Origin: Paenibacillus sp. NFR01
GTDB taxonomy: Bacteria > Bacillota > Bacilli > Paenibacillales > Paenibacillaceae
Direction of reading: 5' to 3'
NCBI RefSeq assembly: GCF_900111565.1
Contig: NZ_FOIK01000003.1
Location: 1-64,000 of the forward strand
DNA: 64,000 nucleotides
The position numbers and the translations under genes are program-made. Numbering within the stretch: position 1 is the stretch's first letter; every line of letters starts with the position of its first letter. Below, piece after piece: positions 39,261 through 48,885 of this stretch. The notes beneath the pieces are model-generated. The model was not told the origin of the DNA, did not search any database, and saw only the letters and a list, made by a program, of their open reading frames with translations.

Positions 39261-39836
39261 ATGACCTGGTTAAAACGAGGGCTGGTGGTATGCCTGATTG
39301 TAGTGTTGGCCAGCGGCTTATCGGTGTTGACGACGGCGTATGTAGTAAATACGTATATCCAATCGGCGCTGGCAAGCTTCGATATCGAACTGGATGGAGC
39401 GAAACCCGGACTTGGCGGATTCATAGATCTATTGACCGGCAAAGACAGCAAAACTACTTCTGACGCTACGAAAGCACCGGAGGCTACGCCGAAACCGAGC
39501 GAAGCGCCGGCTGGAGAGAAGGTGCCCGAGGATTCATTGGCCGTCATGGGGCAGGCTTCGGATGCAGAAGAGCAAAGCCAGGATCTGGTCATGACGCCGG
39601 GTGCGATGAGCTCGATGAAAGATAACCTTGGCACCGATGAAAAATCCAATATTTTCAATATCTTGATGACCAAGGTTCCGGCAGAGGAGATGCAGAAGAT
39701 CTCAGCAGCCATGGAAAACGGGCTGACCGAAAGCGAAGTCATGGACATCCAGCAGATTATCGCCAAATATGTGTCGGATGAGGAATATGACTCTTTAATG
39801 AAAATGCTTACACCGGATAAGACCTCTGAACCTTAA
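39261..39836 (+). CDS. Hypothetical membrane-anchored protein
   Basis: Not recognised. A 191-residue protein with one N-terminal membrane segment (GLVVCLIVVLASGLSVLTTAYVV), a low-complexity Lys/Thr/Pro/Ala/Glu linker (about 60-90) and an acidic helical C-terminal half (SNIFNILMTKVPAEEMQKIS, VMDIQQIIAKYVSDEEYDSLMKML). The topology suggests an exported domain on a flexible stalk. GGGAGGG precedes ATG 39261; TTG 39255 is too close to it. It lies alone between terminators, ahead of the cell-wall gene set. Confidence 0.7.
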   Translation: MTWLKRGLVVCLIVVLASGLSVLTTAYVVNTYIQSALASFDIELDGAKPGLGGFIDLLTGKDSKTTSDATKAPEATPKPSEAPAGEKVPEDSLAVMGQASDAEEQSQDLVMTPGAMSSMKDNLGTDEKSNIFNILMTKVPAEEMQKISAAMENGLTESEVMDIQQIIAKYVSDEEYDSLMKMLTPDKTSEP

Positions 39837-39897
39837 GTGGAAAATTATTGTCGTTTTTTGGACAAAGTTTGGCGTAAAAACTACATCTTTAAACCTA

Positions 39898-39925
39898 AAA
39901 CCCGCGATTTATGCGGGTTTTTTAC
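39898..39925 (+). terminator. Terminator of the hypothetical membrane protein gene
   Basis: AAACCCGC, loop GATTTA, TGCGGGTTTTTT. Confidence 0.88.
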
Positions 39926-39936
39926 GTAGATGAAAG

Positions 39937-39965
39937 TTGAAATTTTTCTTCCGGCTATGTTAAAG
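39937..39965 (+). promoter_or_regulatory. Candidate promoter of the M23 peptidase gene
   Basis: TTGAAA (39937-39942) and TTAAAG (39960-39965), 17-base spacer; the -10 is weak. Confidence 0.35.
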
Positions 39966-39977
39966 TAAAAAAGGACT

Positions 39978-40008
39978 AAAAGGGGTTAATTTTTTGTAAC
40001 CTTTTTTT
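39978..40008 (+). terminator. Terminator-like hairpin in the M23 peptidase leader
   Basis: AAAAGGGGTTA, loop ATTTTTTG, TAACCTTTTTTT, directly after the candidate promoter and about 115 bases before the gene. It could be an attenuator or a second terminator of the upstream gene. Confidence 0.6.
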
Positions 40009-40123
40009 GCGCTTTCATCAGGATCTACATCTATAGTCGCAACTATAAATAGACGCAGCAGAACACATATAAAGGGGTCGTACTACAGCCAACCGTTTGA
40101 TGCGGGTTGAAAGGGAGAGTTTC

Positions 40124-41632
40124 ATGAAAGGAACAAGTTTCTTGCGCCGGATGGGGAAACTGCGAAGCCGTGAAGAGCGGCCTGCAGAATCCGGGGCAGA
40201 GGGCCGTCAAGGAAGGAAAAGAACCATTCGGATCACCTGGATCGCCGCTTCCGCGGGACTGATTGTTCTGGCCTCTGTATTGGTCGGAGCGGAGAAGAAG
40301 TACGTAACTGCAAATACCGAGACCTATTACAAGGTAATGGTTAAGGGAACGGAGATCGGCACGATTCATGAGGTCGCTGAGCTTGACCAGCTGTTCGAGC
40401 AGAAGCGTGAGGCGTACCAGGAGAAATATCCGAAGGTTGAAATGGTGCTTCAAACGAGCGGAATCACGACCGAAGCAGCAAAGGACTACAAGCCTGAAAT
40501 CGACAGTGAAGCGACGCTGGACAAGCTGGACGGAATGCTGAAAGCCTATGCGGTCGGCGTGGAGCTGGTCGTGGACGGAAAATCGCTTGGCATCGTGAAG
40601 GATCAGGCGACGGCCGCGGCTGTTTTGGAGAAGGTCAAAGCGCATTATGCGCCTCAGGCTGCAGCAGCAAAAACTACCGGCCTGATGAAGACGGCGGCGT
40701 CCATATCCGCCAAAACGACGGATACGGACAGCAGCAAAGTGGAGTCGGCGGAAATCCAGGAAGACGTTACCGTCGTTCCGGTCAAAGCGGATCCGAATAA
40801 GGTGCTCAGTGTAGACGAAGCAGTGCAGATGCTTACGAAAGGCAAGGAAGCACCAATGGTATATACCGTACAGGAAGGCGATACCATTTCAGCAATTGCC
40901 AAGCGGTACGGCGTGACCCAGGCGGAGCTGTTCCGCAACAATCCGGATATCAAGGAACTGACGCTGCAGATCGGCGACAACCTGAAGCTCACCGTGCCGC
41001 AGCCGGATCTGACCGTTGTGACGGTAGAGCAGATTACGGAGCAGCTGGTTACCGAACCGGAAGTCATCGTCCGTAAAAGCGCCGATCTGGCCGCAGGCAA
41101 AACCAAGGTCGTGCGCGAAGGACAGACGGGACTCAAGGAAATGCAGTACCGGGTAACCAAGGAGAACGGATTGGTCGTTAAGGAAGAGTGGCTCGGGCAG
41201 GCCGTGCTGAAGGCATCGCTTCCGGAGGTTGTGTACAGCGGGACCAAAGTGGCTGCCGAAAGTACGGGCCGGTTTGCATGGCCGGTGGTCGGTGCCACCT
41301 TATCCAGCAGCTACGGGGAACGTTGGGGCCGGGTACATAAAGGCGTCGATCTTGTATCCAGCAACCGTAACATCAAAGCGGCGGATGCCGGTGTCGTTAC
41401 CTTTGCCGGGGTGCAAAACGGATACGGCAATGTCGTCATCGTCGACCACCGCAACGGTTATGTTACCTATTACGGCCATTTGAAATCGATCTCGGTATCG
41501 GTCGGCCAGAAGCTTCAGCAAGGATCCAAAATCGGCATCATGGGCAGCACCGGCCGTTCAACCGGAACGCATTTGCATTTCGAAATCCGGAAAAACGGGG
41601 TTGCCGTCAACCCGCTTAAGTATTTGAAATAA
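40124..41632 (+). CDS. LysM/G5/M23 peptidoglycan peptidase
   Basis: A 502-residue secreted or membrane-anchored cell-wall hydrolase. Order: basic cytoplasmic start, membrane segment (about 40-58, ITWIAASAGLIVLASVLVG), an unassigned helical region, LysM (about 245-292, YTVQEGDTISAIAKRYGVTQ), a G5 domain (about 300-375, ending EWLGQAVLKASLPEVVYSG), and a C-terminal M23 LytM endopeptidase with zinc ligands in HKGVDL and THLHFEIR. It should cut peptide cross-links. AAAGGGAGAG precedes ATG 40124. It lies directly before walRK, which controls such hydrolases in Bacillus, but I did not find a clear WalR box. Confidence 0.9.
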   Translation: MKGTSFLRRMGKLRSREERPAESGAEGRQGRKRTIRITWIAASAGLIVLASVLVGAEKKYVTANTETYYKVMVKGTEIGTIHEVAELDQLFEQKREAYQEKYPKVEMVLQTSGITTEAAKDYKPEIDSEATLDKLDGMLKAYAVGVELVVDGKSLGIVKDQATAAAVLEKVKAHYAPQAAAAKTTGLMKTAASISAKTTDTDSSKVESAEIQEDVTVVPVKADPNKVLSVDEAVQMLTKGKEAPMVYTVQEGDTISAIAKRYGVTQAELFRNNPDIKELTLQIGDNLKLTVPQPDLTVVTVEQITEQLVTEPEVIVRKSADLAAGKTKVVREGQTGLKEMQYRVTKENGLVVKEEWLGQAVLKASLPEVVYSGTKVAAESTGRFAWPVVGATLSSSYGERWGRVHKGVDLVSSNRNIKAADAGVVTFAGVQNGYGNVVIVDHRNGYVTYYGHLKSISVSVGQKLQQGSKIGIMGSTGRSTGTHLHFEIRKNGVAVNPLKYLK

Positions 41633-41652
41633 TACCATACTCTAATGATGAG

Positions 41653-41678
41653 ACCGTCCGGAGCCATCCGGGCGGTTT
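41653..41678 (+). terminator. Terminator of the M23 peptidase gene
   Basis: ACCGTCCGG, loop AGCCAT, CCGGGCGGTTT, with a short T-tract. Confidence 0.6.
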
Positions 41679-41731
41679 CCGCGTTTATAAGGGCTGGCGC
41701 CCGATGGTGGGATGTGAGGCGTAGACAGGTA

Positions 41732-41740
41732 TGTTAGAAT
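41732..41740 (+). promoter_or_regulatory. Candidate extended -10 promoter of the wal operon
   Basis: TGTTAGAAT, extended -10 form, 41 bases before walR; no good -35. Confidence 0.45.
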
Positions 41741-41781
41741 AAAGGGAAGGAAAAGTACTTGCGGAAAGGTGACACGGAGCG

Positions 41782-42513
41782 ATGCGGATGGGAACGATTC
41801 TGGTTGTGGATGATGAGCAGCCGATTGCAGATATACTCAAGTTTAATTTGGAAAAAGAAGGATACGACGTCATCTGCGCCTTTGACGGCATCAGCGCCGT
41901 GGAGCTGGCCTTGTCCAAGCGGCCCGATTTGATGCTGCTGGATCTGATGCTGCCCGGCAAGGATGGCATGGACGTATGCCGCGAAGTGCGGCAGGCCCAT
42001 CTGGATATTCCCATCATTATGCTGACCGCCAAAGACGGGGAGATCGATAAAGTACTTGGCCTGGAGCTGGGTGCGGACGACTATGTGACCAAGCCGTTCA
42101 GTACGCGCGAGCTGCTCGCCCGGGTCAAAGCGCAGATGCGGCGGCAGCATAAGCCGGTTCCGCAGGAGTCGGTCAGCGAGCCGCTGGAGAGCAAGCAAGG
42201 CATCCAGCATTTCGGCTTATTCGTCGACACCGATATGTATATGGTCTACAAGGACGGCGAACCGCTCGATTTGACCCACCGGGAATACGAGCTGCTGTAT
42301 TATATGATCCGCAATGCCGGCAAGGTCATGACCCGCGAGCATCTGCTCCAGGCGGTTTGGGGCTTTGAATACTTCGGCGATGTGCGCACCGTCGACGTAA
42401 CCATCCGCCGGCTTCGGGAGAAAATTGAAGAAAATCCAAGCAAGCCGGAATATATATTCACCCGCCGGGGACTCGGGTATTTAATGCATAGCCCGAAAAA
42501 CGGAGGCCTGTGA
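41782..42513 (+). CDS. walR: Essential response regulator WalR (YycF)
   Basis: A 243-residue OmpR-family regulator. The receiver domain has ILVVDDEQP, the phospho-accepting Asp in [13 protein letters not shown] and the lysine in VTKPF. The winged-helix domain ends with [31 protein letters not shown]. It controls cell-wall hydrolase genes and is essential in most Firmicutes. ATG 41782 lies 9 bases after AAAGGTGA; the second ATG at 41788 is also possible. It overlaps walK at the stop. Confidence 0.97.
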   Translation: MRMGTILVVDDEQPIADILKFNLEKEGYDVICAFDGISAVELALSKRPDLMLLDLMLPGKDGMDVCREVRQAHLDIPIIMLTAKDGEIDKVLGLELGADDYVTKPFSTRELLARVKAQMRRQHKPVPQESVSEPLESKQGIQHFGLFVDTDMYMVYKDGEPLDLTHREYELLYYMIRNAGKVMTREHLLQAVWGFEYFGDVRTVDVTIRRLREKIEENPSKPEYIFTRRGLGYLMHSPKNGGL

Positions 42514-44345
42514 TGAAAGGGCTGTCCTTTTTTCGGACGATTCAAGCCAGACTGATCATTATTTATGTGCTGCTCATCCTGATTGCGATGCAGTTAATCG
42601 GGGTGTATTTCGTCAGTTCGATGAAGAATTCGCTGACCGACAACTTCACCAAGGACTTGAAGGCCCGGGCCGAGATGCTCTCCATTCTGACTGCCGATAA
42701 ATTCGCCAGCGAAGCGGGAACGGCGGATGAGGAGTCCGCGGTGGAAAGCCTGCGCGGTATGGTCAACAATCTGTATATCAACGGCGCGGAGATTCAGGTG
42801 CTGGATGCCAGCGGAAAAATCATTACGACTTCCGTTCCGTCGCAGACCGACTATGTCGGCCAGCGCAATACGCAGACCGTGGTCAACCGCGCCCTGCAGG
42901 GCATCAGCGACAACGAGGAATACATTATTGCCGATGACAATGTGCGCAAGAAGGTGGTCGCAAAGCCGGTGATCTCCGGCGACAAGGTCGTAGGCGCGAT
43001 CTATATTGCTGCCGACATGAAGGATCTGTACGCCACCATGCGGCGGATCAACAGCGTATTCCTGTCCGGGTTGCTGCTGGCGCTTGCTTTGACTGCCGTG
43101 CTTGGCGTCATTCTGGCCCATACCATTACGCATCCGATCAAGGAAATGACCAAACATGCGACGGCTTTGGCCGAGGGGAAATTCAACCGGAAGATGCCGC
43201 TGTTCGGCAATGACGAGATCGGCCAGCTCAGCCAGGCATTCAACTATATGACCGAACGGCTGCGCGAGGCGTTGTCGCAGAACGAGGAAGAGAAGGAGAA
43301 GCTGGAGTCCATTCTCGCCAATATGAGCGACGGCGTCGTCGCCGCCGACGAGGGCGGCCGGGTGATGTTAATGAATACCCGTGCTGCCGGCATGCTCGGA
43401 TCGGAAGGGCCGCTGCCTGACGGGGCGCCGCTGTACGAGCTTTTGTCCCTCAGCACGGAGCAGACCGGCTCGCTGGCCGAGGGCAACGCCCAGTCGGCGA
43501 TGCTGCATCTGTCGCCGATGGGCGGCGATGATCCGAAGATCGTGCGCGTCACGTTTACGCCGATCCACCGCCGGGAAGACGGGGGCATCGCCGGCACGAT
43601 CGCCGTGCTCCAGGACGTCACCGAGCAGGAGAACCTGGAGGAGTCGCGGCGCGAATTCGTGGCGAATGTCTCGCATGAGCTGCGGACGCCGCTGACGACC
43701 ATCAAGAGCTATGTTGAAGCGCTGGACGACGGCGCGCTGGACGATCAGCAGCTGGCGGTGCGGTTTGTCGGCGTCATCCGAAACGAAACCGAGCGGATGA
43801 TCCGCCTGGTTACCGACCTGCTGCATCTTTCGCGGCTCGATTCCAAGGAATCCAGCCTGCGGATTCAGCAGACCGACATTGCCGAGATGCTGGAGGATGT
43901 AGCGGACCGCTTCTCCTTCCAACTCCGCCAGAAGCGGATTCATGTCAGCACCCAGGTGCGCAAGGATGCGGCCGTCGCCTGGCTGGACCGCGACCAGATC
44001 GACCAGGTGCTGGGCAATCTGGTGTCCAATGCGCTGAAATATACCCCTGAAGGCGGAATGATTCAGCTGGCTGCCCTCAAAAATGAAGAAGGCATGCTCT
44101 CCATCTCGGTGCGCGACTCCGGGATCGGGATTCCAAAGAAGGATATCGAGCGCATATTCGAACGCTTTTACCGGGTGGATAAAGCGCGCTCGCGGAATAT
44201 GGGCGGTACGGGACTCGGCTTATCCATTGCCCGGGAAATTGTGAAGGCGCACGGCGGTTCCATTTCCCTGCAGTCCGAATTGAATGAAGGCTCGCTGGTC
44301 ACCTTTACGCTGCCTATGAAAGAGCAAAGGGGGAGTGAGCAGTGA
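42513..44345 (+). CDS. walK: Essential sensor histidine kinase WalK (YycG)
   Basis: A 610-residue kinase: two membrane helices (about 13-35 and 183-205) enclosing an extracellular sensor domain, a HAMP domain (HTITHPIKEMTKHATALAEGKF), a PAS domain (ILANMSDGVVAADEGGRVMLMN), HisKA with phospho-histidine in SHELRTPLT (about 387) and HATPase (NLVSNALKYTPEGG, GTGLGLSIAREI). It phosphorylates WalR in response to lipid II and cell-wall state. ATG 42513 follows GGAGG and overlaps the walR stop; GTG 42510 is an alternative. Confidence 0.97.
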   Translation: MKGLSFFRTIQARLIIIYVLLILIAMQLIGVYFVSSMKNSLTDNFTKDLKARAEMLSILTADKFASEAGTADEESAVESLRGMVNNLYINGAEIQVLDASGKIITTSVPSQTDYVGQRNTQTVVNRALQGISDNEEYIIADDNVRKKVVAKPVISGDKVVGAIYIAADMKDLYATMRRINSVFLSGLLLALALTAVLGVILAHTITHPIKEMTKHATALAEGKFNRKMPLFGNDEIGQLSQAFNYMTERLREALSQNEEEKEKLESILANMSDGVVAADEGGRVMLMNTRAAGMLGSEGPLPDGAPLYELLSLSTEQTGSLAEGNAQSAMLHLSPMGGDDPKIVRVTFTPIHRREDGGIAGTIAVLQDVTEQENLEESRREFVANVSHELRTPLTTIKSYVEALDDGALDDQQLAVRFVGVIRNETERMIRLVTDLLHLSRLDSKESSLRIQQTDIAEMLEDVADRFSFQLRQKRIHVSTQVRKDAAVAWLDRDQIDQVLGNLVSNALKYTPEGGMIQLAALKNEEGMLSISVRDSGIGIPKKDIERIFERFYRVDKARSRNMGGTGLGLSIAREIVKAHGGSISLQSELNEGSLVTFTLPMKEQRGSEQ

Positions 44346-45622
44346 AAGAGAAAATCAAATCCTGGCTGCTCTTCCTGCTGGTCGTGGGGAGCCTGGTGGA
44401 GAGTTATTACCTGATCTACCGGCTCCCGGGCAGCGACTCGGCGGTGCTGTCGGAGAATCTGTATGTAAAGACGGACAATATGGGGCCGGAGGAGAAGGTC
44501 GAGAACCTAATCTATCCGGATAAAATGATCATTCATATGGGGGAGAACAAGCACACGTTGTTTTATCCCGATTCCACCTTTTACGATCTGATCTTCAACC
44601 GGCTGAAGGGCCGCAGCTTTGAGAGCTTTCAGCGGCATTCGGTGGTCGATTTCGACTGGAACAAGATTCGAAGCGAAAATTCGGGGATCGAGCTGAGCTT
44701 CGGGGCCGGCATTCCCGTGACGCTGCTGCAGCGCGTGATGCAGCTGTCGCCCGATTCGCTGTTCGAAGGCGAAAGCATCAACCGGATCTGGATCTACAAT
44801 GTGAAAAACGATACCAAAGCCCATGCGGTGTTCTTCAGCACCCGGGGCGATGTCGTCTATGAAGCGGCCAAGGTCGACTTGACTATGCAGGACGTGCAGC
44901 AGCATGTCGACTTCGGGAAAAATTGGACGCCGTACACGCTGGCCGGCGGCGGCGCCTATTATATGCCGGAGGCGGAGTTGTCGCTTGTCCAGGCAGAGAT
45001 GCCTTCCAGCATGTTCACGATTGAGCAGATGCAGAGCAATTTGTTCTCCGATGCCGGGAGCACCCGGTACATTCCGGAAAAGGATGGCTCGAAGATCTAT
45101 ACCGACAGCAAACGCAGCTTGCAGGTCGACCAAGAGCAGAACTGGATGAGCTTCAGCGATCCGGCGGCACTGTCGGCCGGCGACAGCACGCCGGCCAAAG
45201 ACGTGCTCGAGGCCGTCGACTTCGTGAATCAGCACGGCGGCTGGAACGGCGCCTACCGGCTGGCTGCCGCAGAGGAGAGCCGGCAGGAACGCGAAGTGTC
45301 TTTCCAGCAGTATTACGGATCATATCCGATTATGAGCAAGCCGCATCTCCAGTACGGGGTGATTCAGCTGGTGCTGCAGCAGGGCGCGGTCTCTTCTTAT
45401 GAACGTTCGCTGATGAACATCGACGAGAGCCTCGCCGTCAAAAAAGTGGTGACGCTCCCGGGCGGAGATACGCTGCGCGAGCGGCTTGCCGCGGTCGGAC
45501 AATCGGCAACCGTTCGCGATCTGACGCCGGTGTACGTGCCGCTTGTCTCCGAGGGCAAGCTTCGGCTGTCCCCGGCGTGGCAGGTTACGCTCGCTGACGG
45601 AACCGTGCTTACATTGAATTAA
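44342..45622 (+). CDS. yycH: WalK regulator YycH (WalH)
   Basis: A 426-residue protein with one N-terminal membrane helix (WLLFLLVVGSLVESYYLIY) and a large extracytoplasmic domain of the YycH family. With YycI it binds WalK in the membrane and tunes its activity. The start is GTG 44342, overlapping the walK stop by four bases. Gene order walR-walK-yycH-yycI-walJ is complete here. Confidence 0.9.
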   Translation: MKEKIKSWLLFLLVVGSLVESYYLIYRLPGSDSAVLSENLYVKTDNMGPEEKVENLIYPDKMIIHMGENKHTLFYPDSTFYDLIFNRLKGRSFESFQRHSVVDFDWNKIRSENSGIELSFGAGIPVTLLQRVMQLSPDSLFEGESINRIWIYNVKNDTKAHAVFFSTRGDVVYEAAKVDLTMQDVQQHVDFGKNWTPYTLAGGGAYYMPEAELSLVQAEMPSSMFTIEQMQSNLFSDAGSTRYIPEKDGSKIYTDSKRSLQVDQEQNWMSFSDPAALSAGDSTPAKDVLEAVDFVNQHGGWNGAYRLAAAEESRQEREVSFQQYYGSYPIMSKPHLQYGVIQLVLQQGAVSSYERSLMNIDESLAVKKVVTLPGGDTLRERLAAVGQSATVRDLTPVYVPLVSEGKLRLSPAWQVTLADGTVLTLN

Positions 45623-45658
45623 TTCAGCACCGCATTATGCGTTAAGGAGGAATCCGGG

Positions 45659-46399
45659 ATGGACTGGGGACGGGCCAAAAATGTGCTCATCTACGCTTTT
45701 TTGGTATTGAATCTCATCTTGTGTTACCAGCTGTGGATTGATCTGCGCGACCAGGCCAGCGCCAACCTGGATTTCACCTCTTTGTCGGAGGAGACGCAGG
45801 CGGTGATGGAGCAGAAGGGGATCCGGGTGTTATGCCCGATCCCGGCGGCGACGCCGAAGCTCCCCAATATTACGTACCGCTATTCCGGCGACGAGCAGAA
45901 TCAGGATCCGGTCAAGCTGAAGGAGCCGATCGACAGCGGGCTAATGTATTCTTCGTTCGCCGATTTAAGCAAAGCGCTGGCCGGGCAGATTCCGGACATC
46001 GGCAGCTACCAGTTTGACTCGCAGGAGAGCGAGGTCGGCAAATTTGTGCTCCATCCCCTGGTCGACGGGAAATGGCCGATGTATCAGATCCGGCTGGAGC
46101 TGCTCAACAGCAATCAGAAGATTGTCGCCTACCGCCTGCCCAAGCTTGAGCTGGGTGCGACCGGTACCGCGGACGTGCAGAAAGTCCTGCCCGCGTCGCA
46201 GGCGCTGAGCAGCCTGATTGAGAAATATTTGCCAACCGATTCCATTGTGAAGGAAATTGAGCTAGGCTATTACGGGGAGCTTTTTAATTCGGAGAGCCAG
46301 GTGGCTTCGCCGATGTGGCGGTTTATGCTGGAGAACGGCAGCGCCTACTACGTGGATGCCATCAGTGCGGACATTATCAGTCCGAAGACAACAGAGTAA
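45659..46399 (+). CDS. yycI: WalK regulator YycI (WalI)
   Basis: A 246-residue single-pass protein starting MDWGRAKNVLIYAFLVLNLI, the typical YycI anchor, followed by an extracytoplasmic domain similar in fold to YycH. It acts with YycH on WalK. AAGGAGG precedes ATG 45659. It ends 18 bases before walJ. Confidence 0.9.
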   Translation: MDWGRAKNVLIYAFLVLNLILCYQLWIDLRDQASANLDFTSLSEETQAVMEQKGIRVLCPIPAATPKLPNITYRYSGDEQNQDPVKLKEPIDSGLMYSSFADLSKALAGQIPDIGSYQFDSQESEVGKFVLHPLVDGKWPMYQIRLELLNSNQKIVAYRLPKLELGATGTADVQKVLPASQALSSLIEKYLPTDSIVKEIELGYYGELFNSESQVASPMWRFMLENGSAYYVDAISADIISPKTTE

Positions 46400-46417
46400 A
46401 AGCAGGGAGAGAGAAAC

Positions 46418-47224
46418 ATGGGAATTTCATTTTCGGTGCTGTCCAGCGGGTCTACCGGCAATGTGACGGTGGTGCGCAACGGAGAGACTACGCTGATGAT
46501 CGATGCCGGGCTCAGTGCGAAGCGGATCGACGAGCTGCTCGCGATGCGCGGGCTGACGGGCCGGGACATCCACGGCATACTGGTCACGCATGAGCATTCG
46601 GACCATATCAAAGGGCTGGGAGCGATGGCCCGCAAATACGAGCTTCCGATCTATGCCAACTCGAATACATGGGCGGCTATCGAAAAGGGAATTGGCGCTA
46701 TCGAGGATCATCACCGGATGATCCTGGAGACGGGAGCTGCGCGTGATTTCGGCAGCCTTCGGGTGGAGTCGTTTGCCATCTCCCACGATGCGGCCGAGCC
46801 GGTGGGATATAATTTTTATGACGGGAATGAGAAGCTGTGCGTGGCCACCGATCTGGGATATGTCAGCGACAAAGTGAGAACGGCCATATCCGACGCCGAT
46901 GTGCTGGTGCTCGAGGCGAATCACGATATTGAAATGCTGCGGATGGGGCGCTATCCGTGGAATACAAAGCGGCGCATTCTCGGGGACCTGGGACATCTGT
47001 CGAACGAAGCAGCCGGGGCGGCGCTCAGCGAGATTTTAACCGGACGAACGAAGCGGACCTATCTGGCCCACCTCAGCCGGGACCATAACATGATGGATTT
47101 GGCCAAAATGTCGGTGCGGGGGGCGATGGAGGACCGCGGGTGCTTTTACAAGGACAGCGAGTTCAGGCTTTGCGACACGTATTACGATCAGCCTACGCCA
47201 TGGGATAAGGTGAGCCAATCATAA
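46418..47224 (+). CDS. walJ: Metallo-beta-lactamase-fold protein WalJ (YycJ)
   Basis: A 268-residue MBL-fold protein, likely a nuclease-type hydrolase. Metal-binding motifs are THEHSDHIKGL (about 56), FAISHDAAEP, ATDLGYV, and AHLSRDHN. It starts SFSVLSSGSTGNVT, as in YycJ proteins. Its exact substrate is unknown; links to cell division and DNA repair have been proposed. Last gene of the wal run. Its 3' end overlaps a convergent small gene by 32 bases. Confidence 0.92.
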   Translation: MGISFSVLSSGSTGNVTVVRNGETTLMIDAGLSAKRIDELLAMRGLTGRDIHGILVTHEHSDHIKGLGAMARKYELPIYANSNTWAAIEKGIGAIEDHHRMILETGAARDFGSLRVESFAISHDAAEPVGYNFYDGNEKLCVATDLGYVSDKVRTAISDADVLVLEANHDIEMLRMGRYPWNTKRRILGDLGHLSNEAAGAALSEILTGRTKRTYLAHLSRDHNMMDLAKMSVRGAMEDRGCFYKDSEFRLCDTYYDQPTPWDKVSQS

Positions 47225-47399
47225 GCTTGTCCATCTGGGCGGCTTTCCCTTCGATTTCCTTGCGGGTGAATACGCCTTTGTCGATTAACACTTCGATCAT
47301 GGCGCTTTGAAGCAGCAGCAGCTGGTAATGCTCTTCTTTGAGATCGCCCAGCTTGCCGATAAATTGAACCAGATCCATACTTGAGGAGAATGCCTCCAT
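47193..47399 (-). CDS. Hypothetical 68-residue protein
   Basis: Not recognised. MEAFSSSMDLVQFIGKLGDL, a helical middle (HYQLLLLQSAMIEVLIDKGVF) and TRKEIEGKAAQMDKL. It is probably a cytoplasmic helical protein. AAGGAG lies about 10 bases before ATG 47399. It is convergent with walJ, overlapping its end by 32 bases, and divergent from htrA. Confidence 0.65.
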   Translation of the reverse strand: MEAFSSSMDLVQFIGKLGDLKEEHYQLLLLQSAMIEVLIDKGVFTRKEIEGKAAQMDKLMIGSPYPMA

Positions 47400-47627
47400 G
47401 ATCTATCAGCTCCTTACTTGTTAAAAATTATCAGCGTGTTTATGACAGAAAAGACAAGGCCTGCGGGCCGTCCTGTGTTACAATTATAGCTGAGCGTATT
47501 TCAATACAGGATTGGCAGTTCCTTCTATTATTATAATCTTCGAAGCTGTAAAATATTCCGAATTCGTAGAACAGACACTGCCGATAGCATTGCAAAATGA
47601 GAGACCCTTAGAGGGGAGAGATGAACG

Positions 47628-48875
47628 GTGGGACTGTTTGATGACGATTTCTATTCGACAAAGGTATCGCGGCGAAGTCATCGAGAATCGAAAGACTCGA
47701 AGAGGTTTGGCAGCCGCAAGTGGGCGGTAAGCCGGCCGAGACGCAGTCTGGCAACCTGGCAGGTATCGGTAATCAGTTCCGTCATCAGCGCGGTGGTAGC
47801 CGTACTCCTGTTTGGCGTGGTCACCGGGGAACTGACCGATGAGCATGCAGGAAGCTCAGCCGTCATCGACAAGGTGGAGATGAGCAGCGGGGATCCGTAT
47901 GACCGCCTCATTCAGGCCGCAGCTGCGGTGCGCCCTGCCGTGGTAAGCATCATCAACCATAAGGAAGACAACAAAGAAGAAAATGTTCTCGACGAGTCCT
48001 CGCTGGGCTCGGGTGTTATTTATAAGAAAGACAAGGATAAAGCACTGATCATTACGAATAATCATGTCATCGAAGGTTCAGGCAAGCTGGAAGTGGTGAC
48101 GGTCGACGGGGAGACGCGCAAGGCGGAGCTGGTCGGCGCGGACAAGGTGACCGATATTGCCGTATTGTCGGTGGACGCAGCAGGCATCAACACGGTCGCG
48201 CAGATCGGCGACTCCTCCAAGCTGCGGCTAGGCGAGACGGTCATCGCCATCGGTAACCCGCTCGGACTGGGCGATACCCTGACCTCGGGGATCATCAGCT
48301 ATACGGACCGGACCATTCCGGTCTCGCTCAATCAGGACGGCGTCTACGATTGGGAGCAGGATGTCATCCAGACCGATGCAGCCATTAACGAAGGCAACAG
48401 CGGCGGCGCACTCGTTGACCTTAACGGCAAGGTCATCGGCATCAACACGATGAAGATTTCCGATACCGGGGTTGAGGGCCTGGGCTTCGCCATTCCGGCT
48501 AACCATGTCATGGAAACGGCCGATGAACTGGTGGCGAACGGAAAAATTGCGCGTGCCTATCTGGGCGTGTATTCCGTAGATTTGAACAACCCTTATGTGC
48601 CGCTCGACGAAGAGCAGCGCAAAGCGCTGAATCTGCCGGATAGCGTCAAGGAAGGCGTAGTGGTGCTTGATGTGGTCGGACCGGCCAAAGAAGCGGGTCT
48701 GAAGCTGAATGATGTCATTACGGCGTTTAACGGTGAGCCGATTACCTCAACCTTATCGCTGCGCAAATATTTATACGATAAAACCAAAATCGGCGATGAT
48801 TTGATGGTTACGTATTACCGTGATGGGGTAAAGAATGAAGTGAAGGTGAAACTTCTCGAAAAACCGGAGGAATAA
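47628..48875 (+). CDS. htrA: HtrA/DegP-family serine protease (YycK)
   Basis: A 415-residue membrane-anchored quality-control protease: cytoplasmic start, membrane helix (about 45-67), trypsin-like domain with the triad H146 (NNHVIEG), D176 (TDIAVL) and S258 (NEGNSGGAL), then one PDZ domain (about 300-405, VVLDVVGPAKEAGLKLNDVI). It degrades misfolded exported proteins. The start is GTG 47628 after GAGGGGAGAG. A TGTTACAAT extended -10 at about 47476 may be its promoter. The stop codon lies within a CCGGAGG/CCTCCGG hairpin. Confidence 0.95.
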   Translation: MGLFDDDFYSTKVSRRSHRESKDSKRFGSRKWAVSRPRRSLATWQVSVISSVISAVVAVLLFGVVTGELTDEHAGSSAVIDKVEMSSGDPYDRLIQAAAAVRPAVVSIINHKEDNKEENVLDESSLGSGVIYKKDKDKALIITNNHVIEGSGKLEVVTVDGETRKAELVGADKVTDIAVLSVDAAGINTVAQIGDSSKLRLGETVIAIGNPLGLGDTLTSGIISYTDRTIPVSLNQDGVYDWEQDVIQTDAAINEGNSGGALVDLNGKVIGINTMKISDTGVEGLGFAIPANHVMETADELVANGKIARAYLGVYSVDLNNPYVPLDEEQRKALNLPDSVKEGVVVLDVVGPAKEAGLKLNDVITAFNGEPITSTLSLRKYLYDKTKIGDDLMVTYYRDGVKNEVKVKLLEKPEE

Positions 48876-48885
48876 TCCCTCCGGA

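Noticed and set aside
39925-40123. WalR box before the M23 peptidase gene
   Set aside because: Only single TGTWA-like half-sites appear; no TGTWAH-N5-TGTWAH pair could be found.
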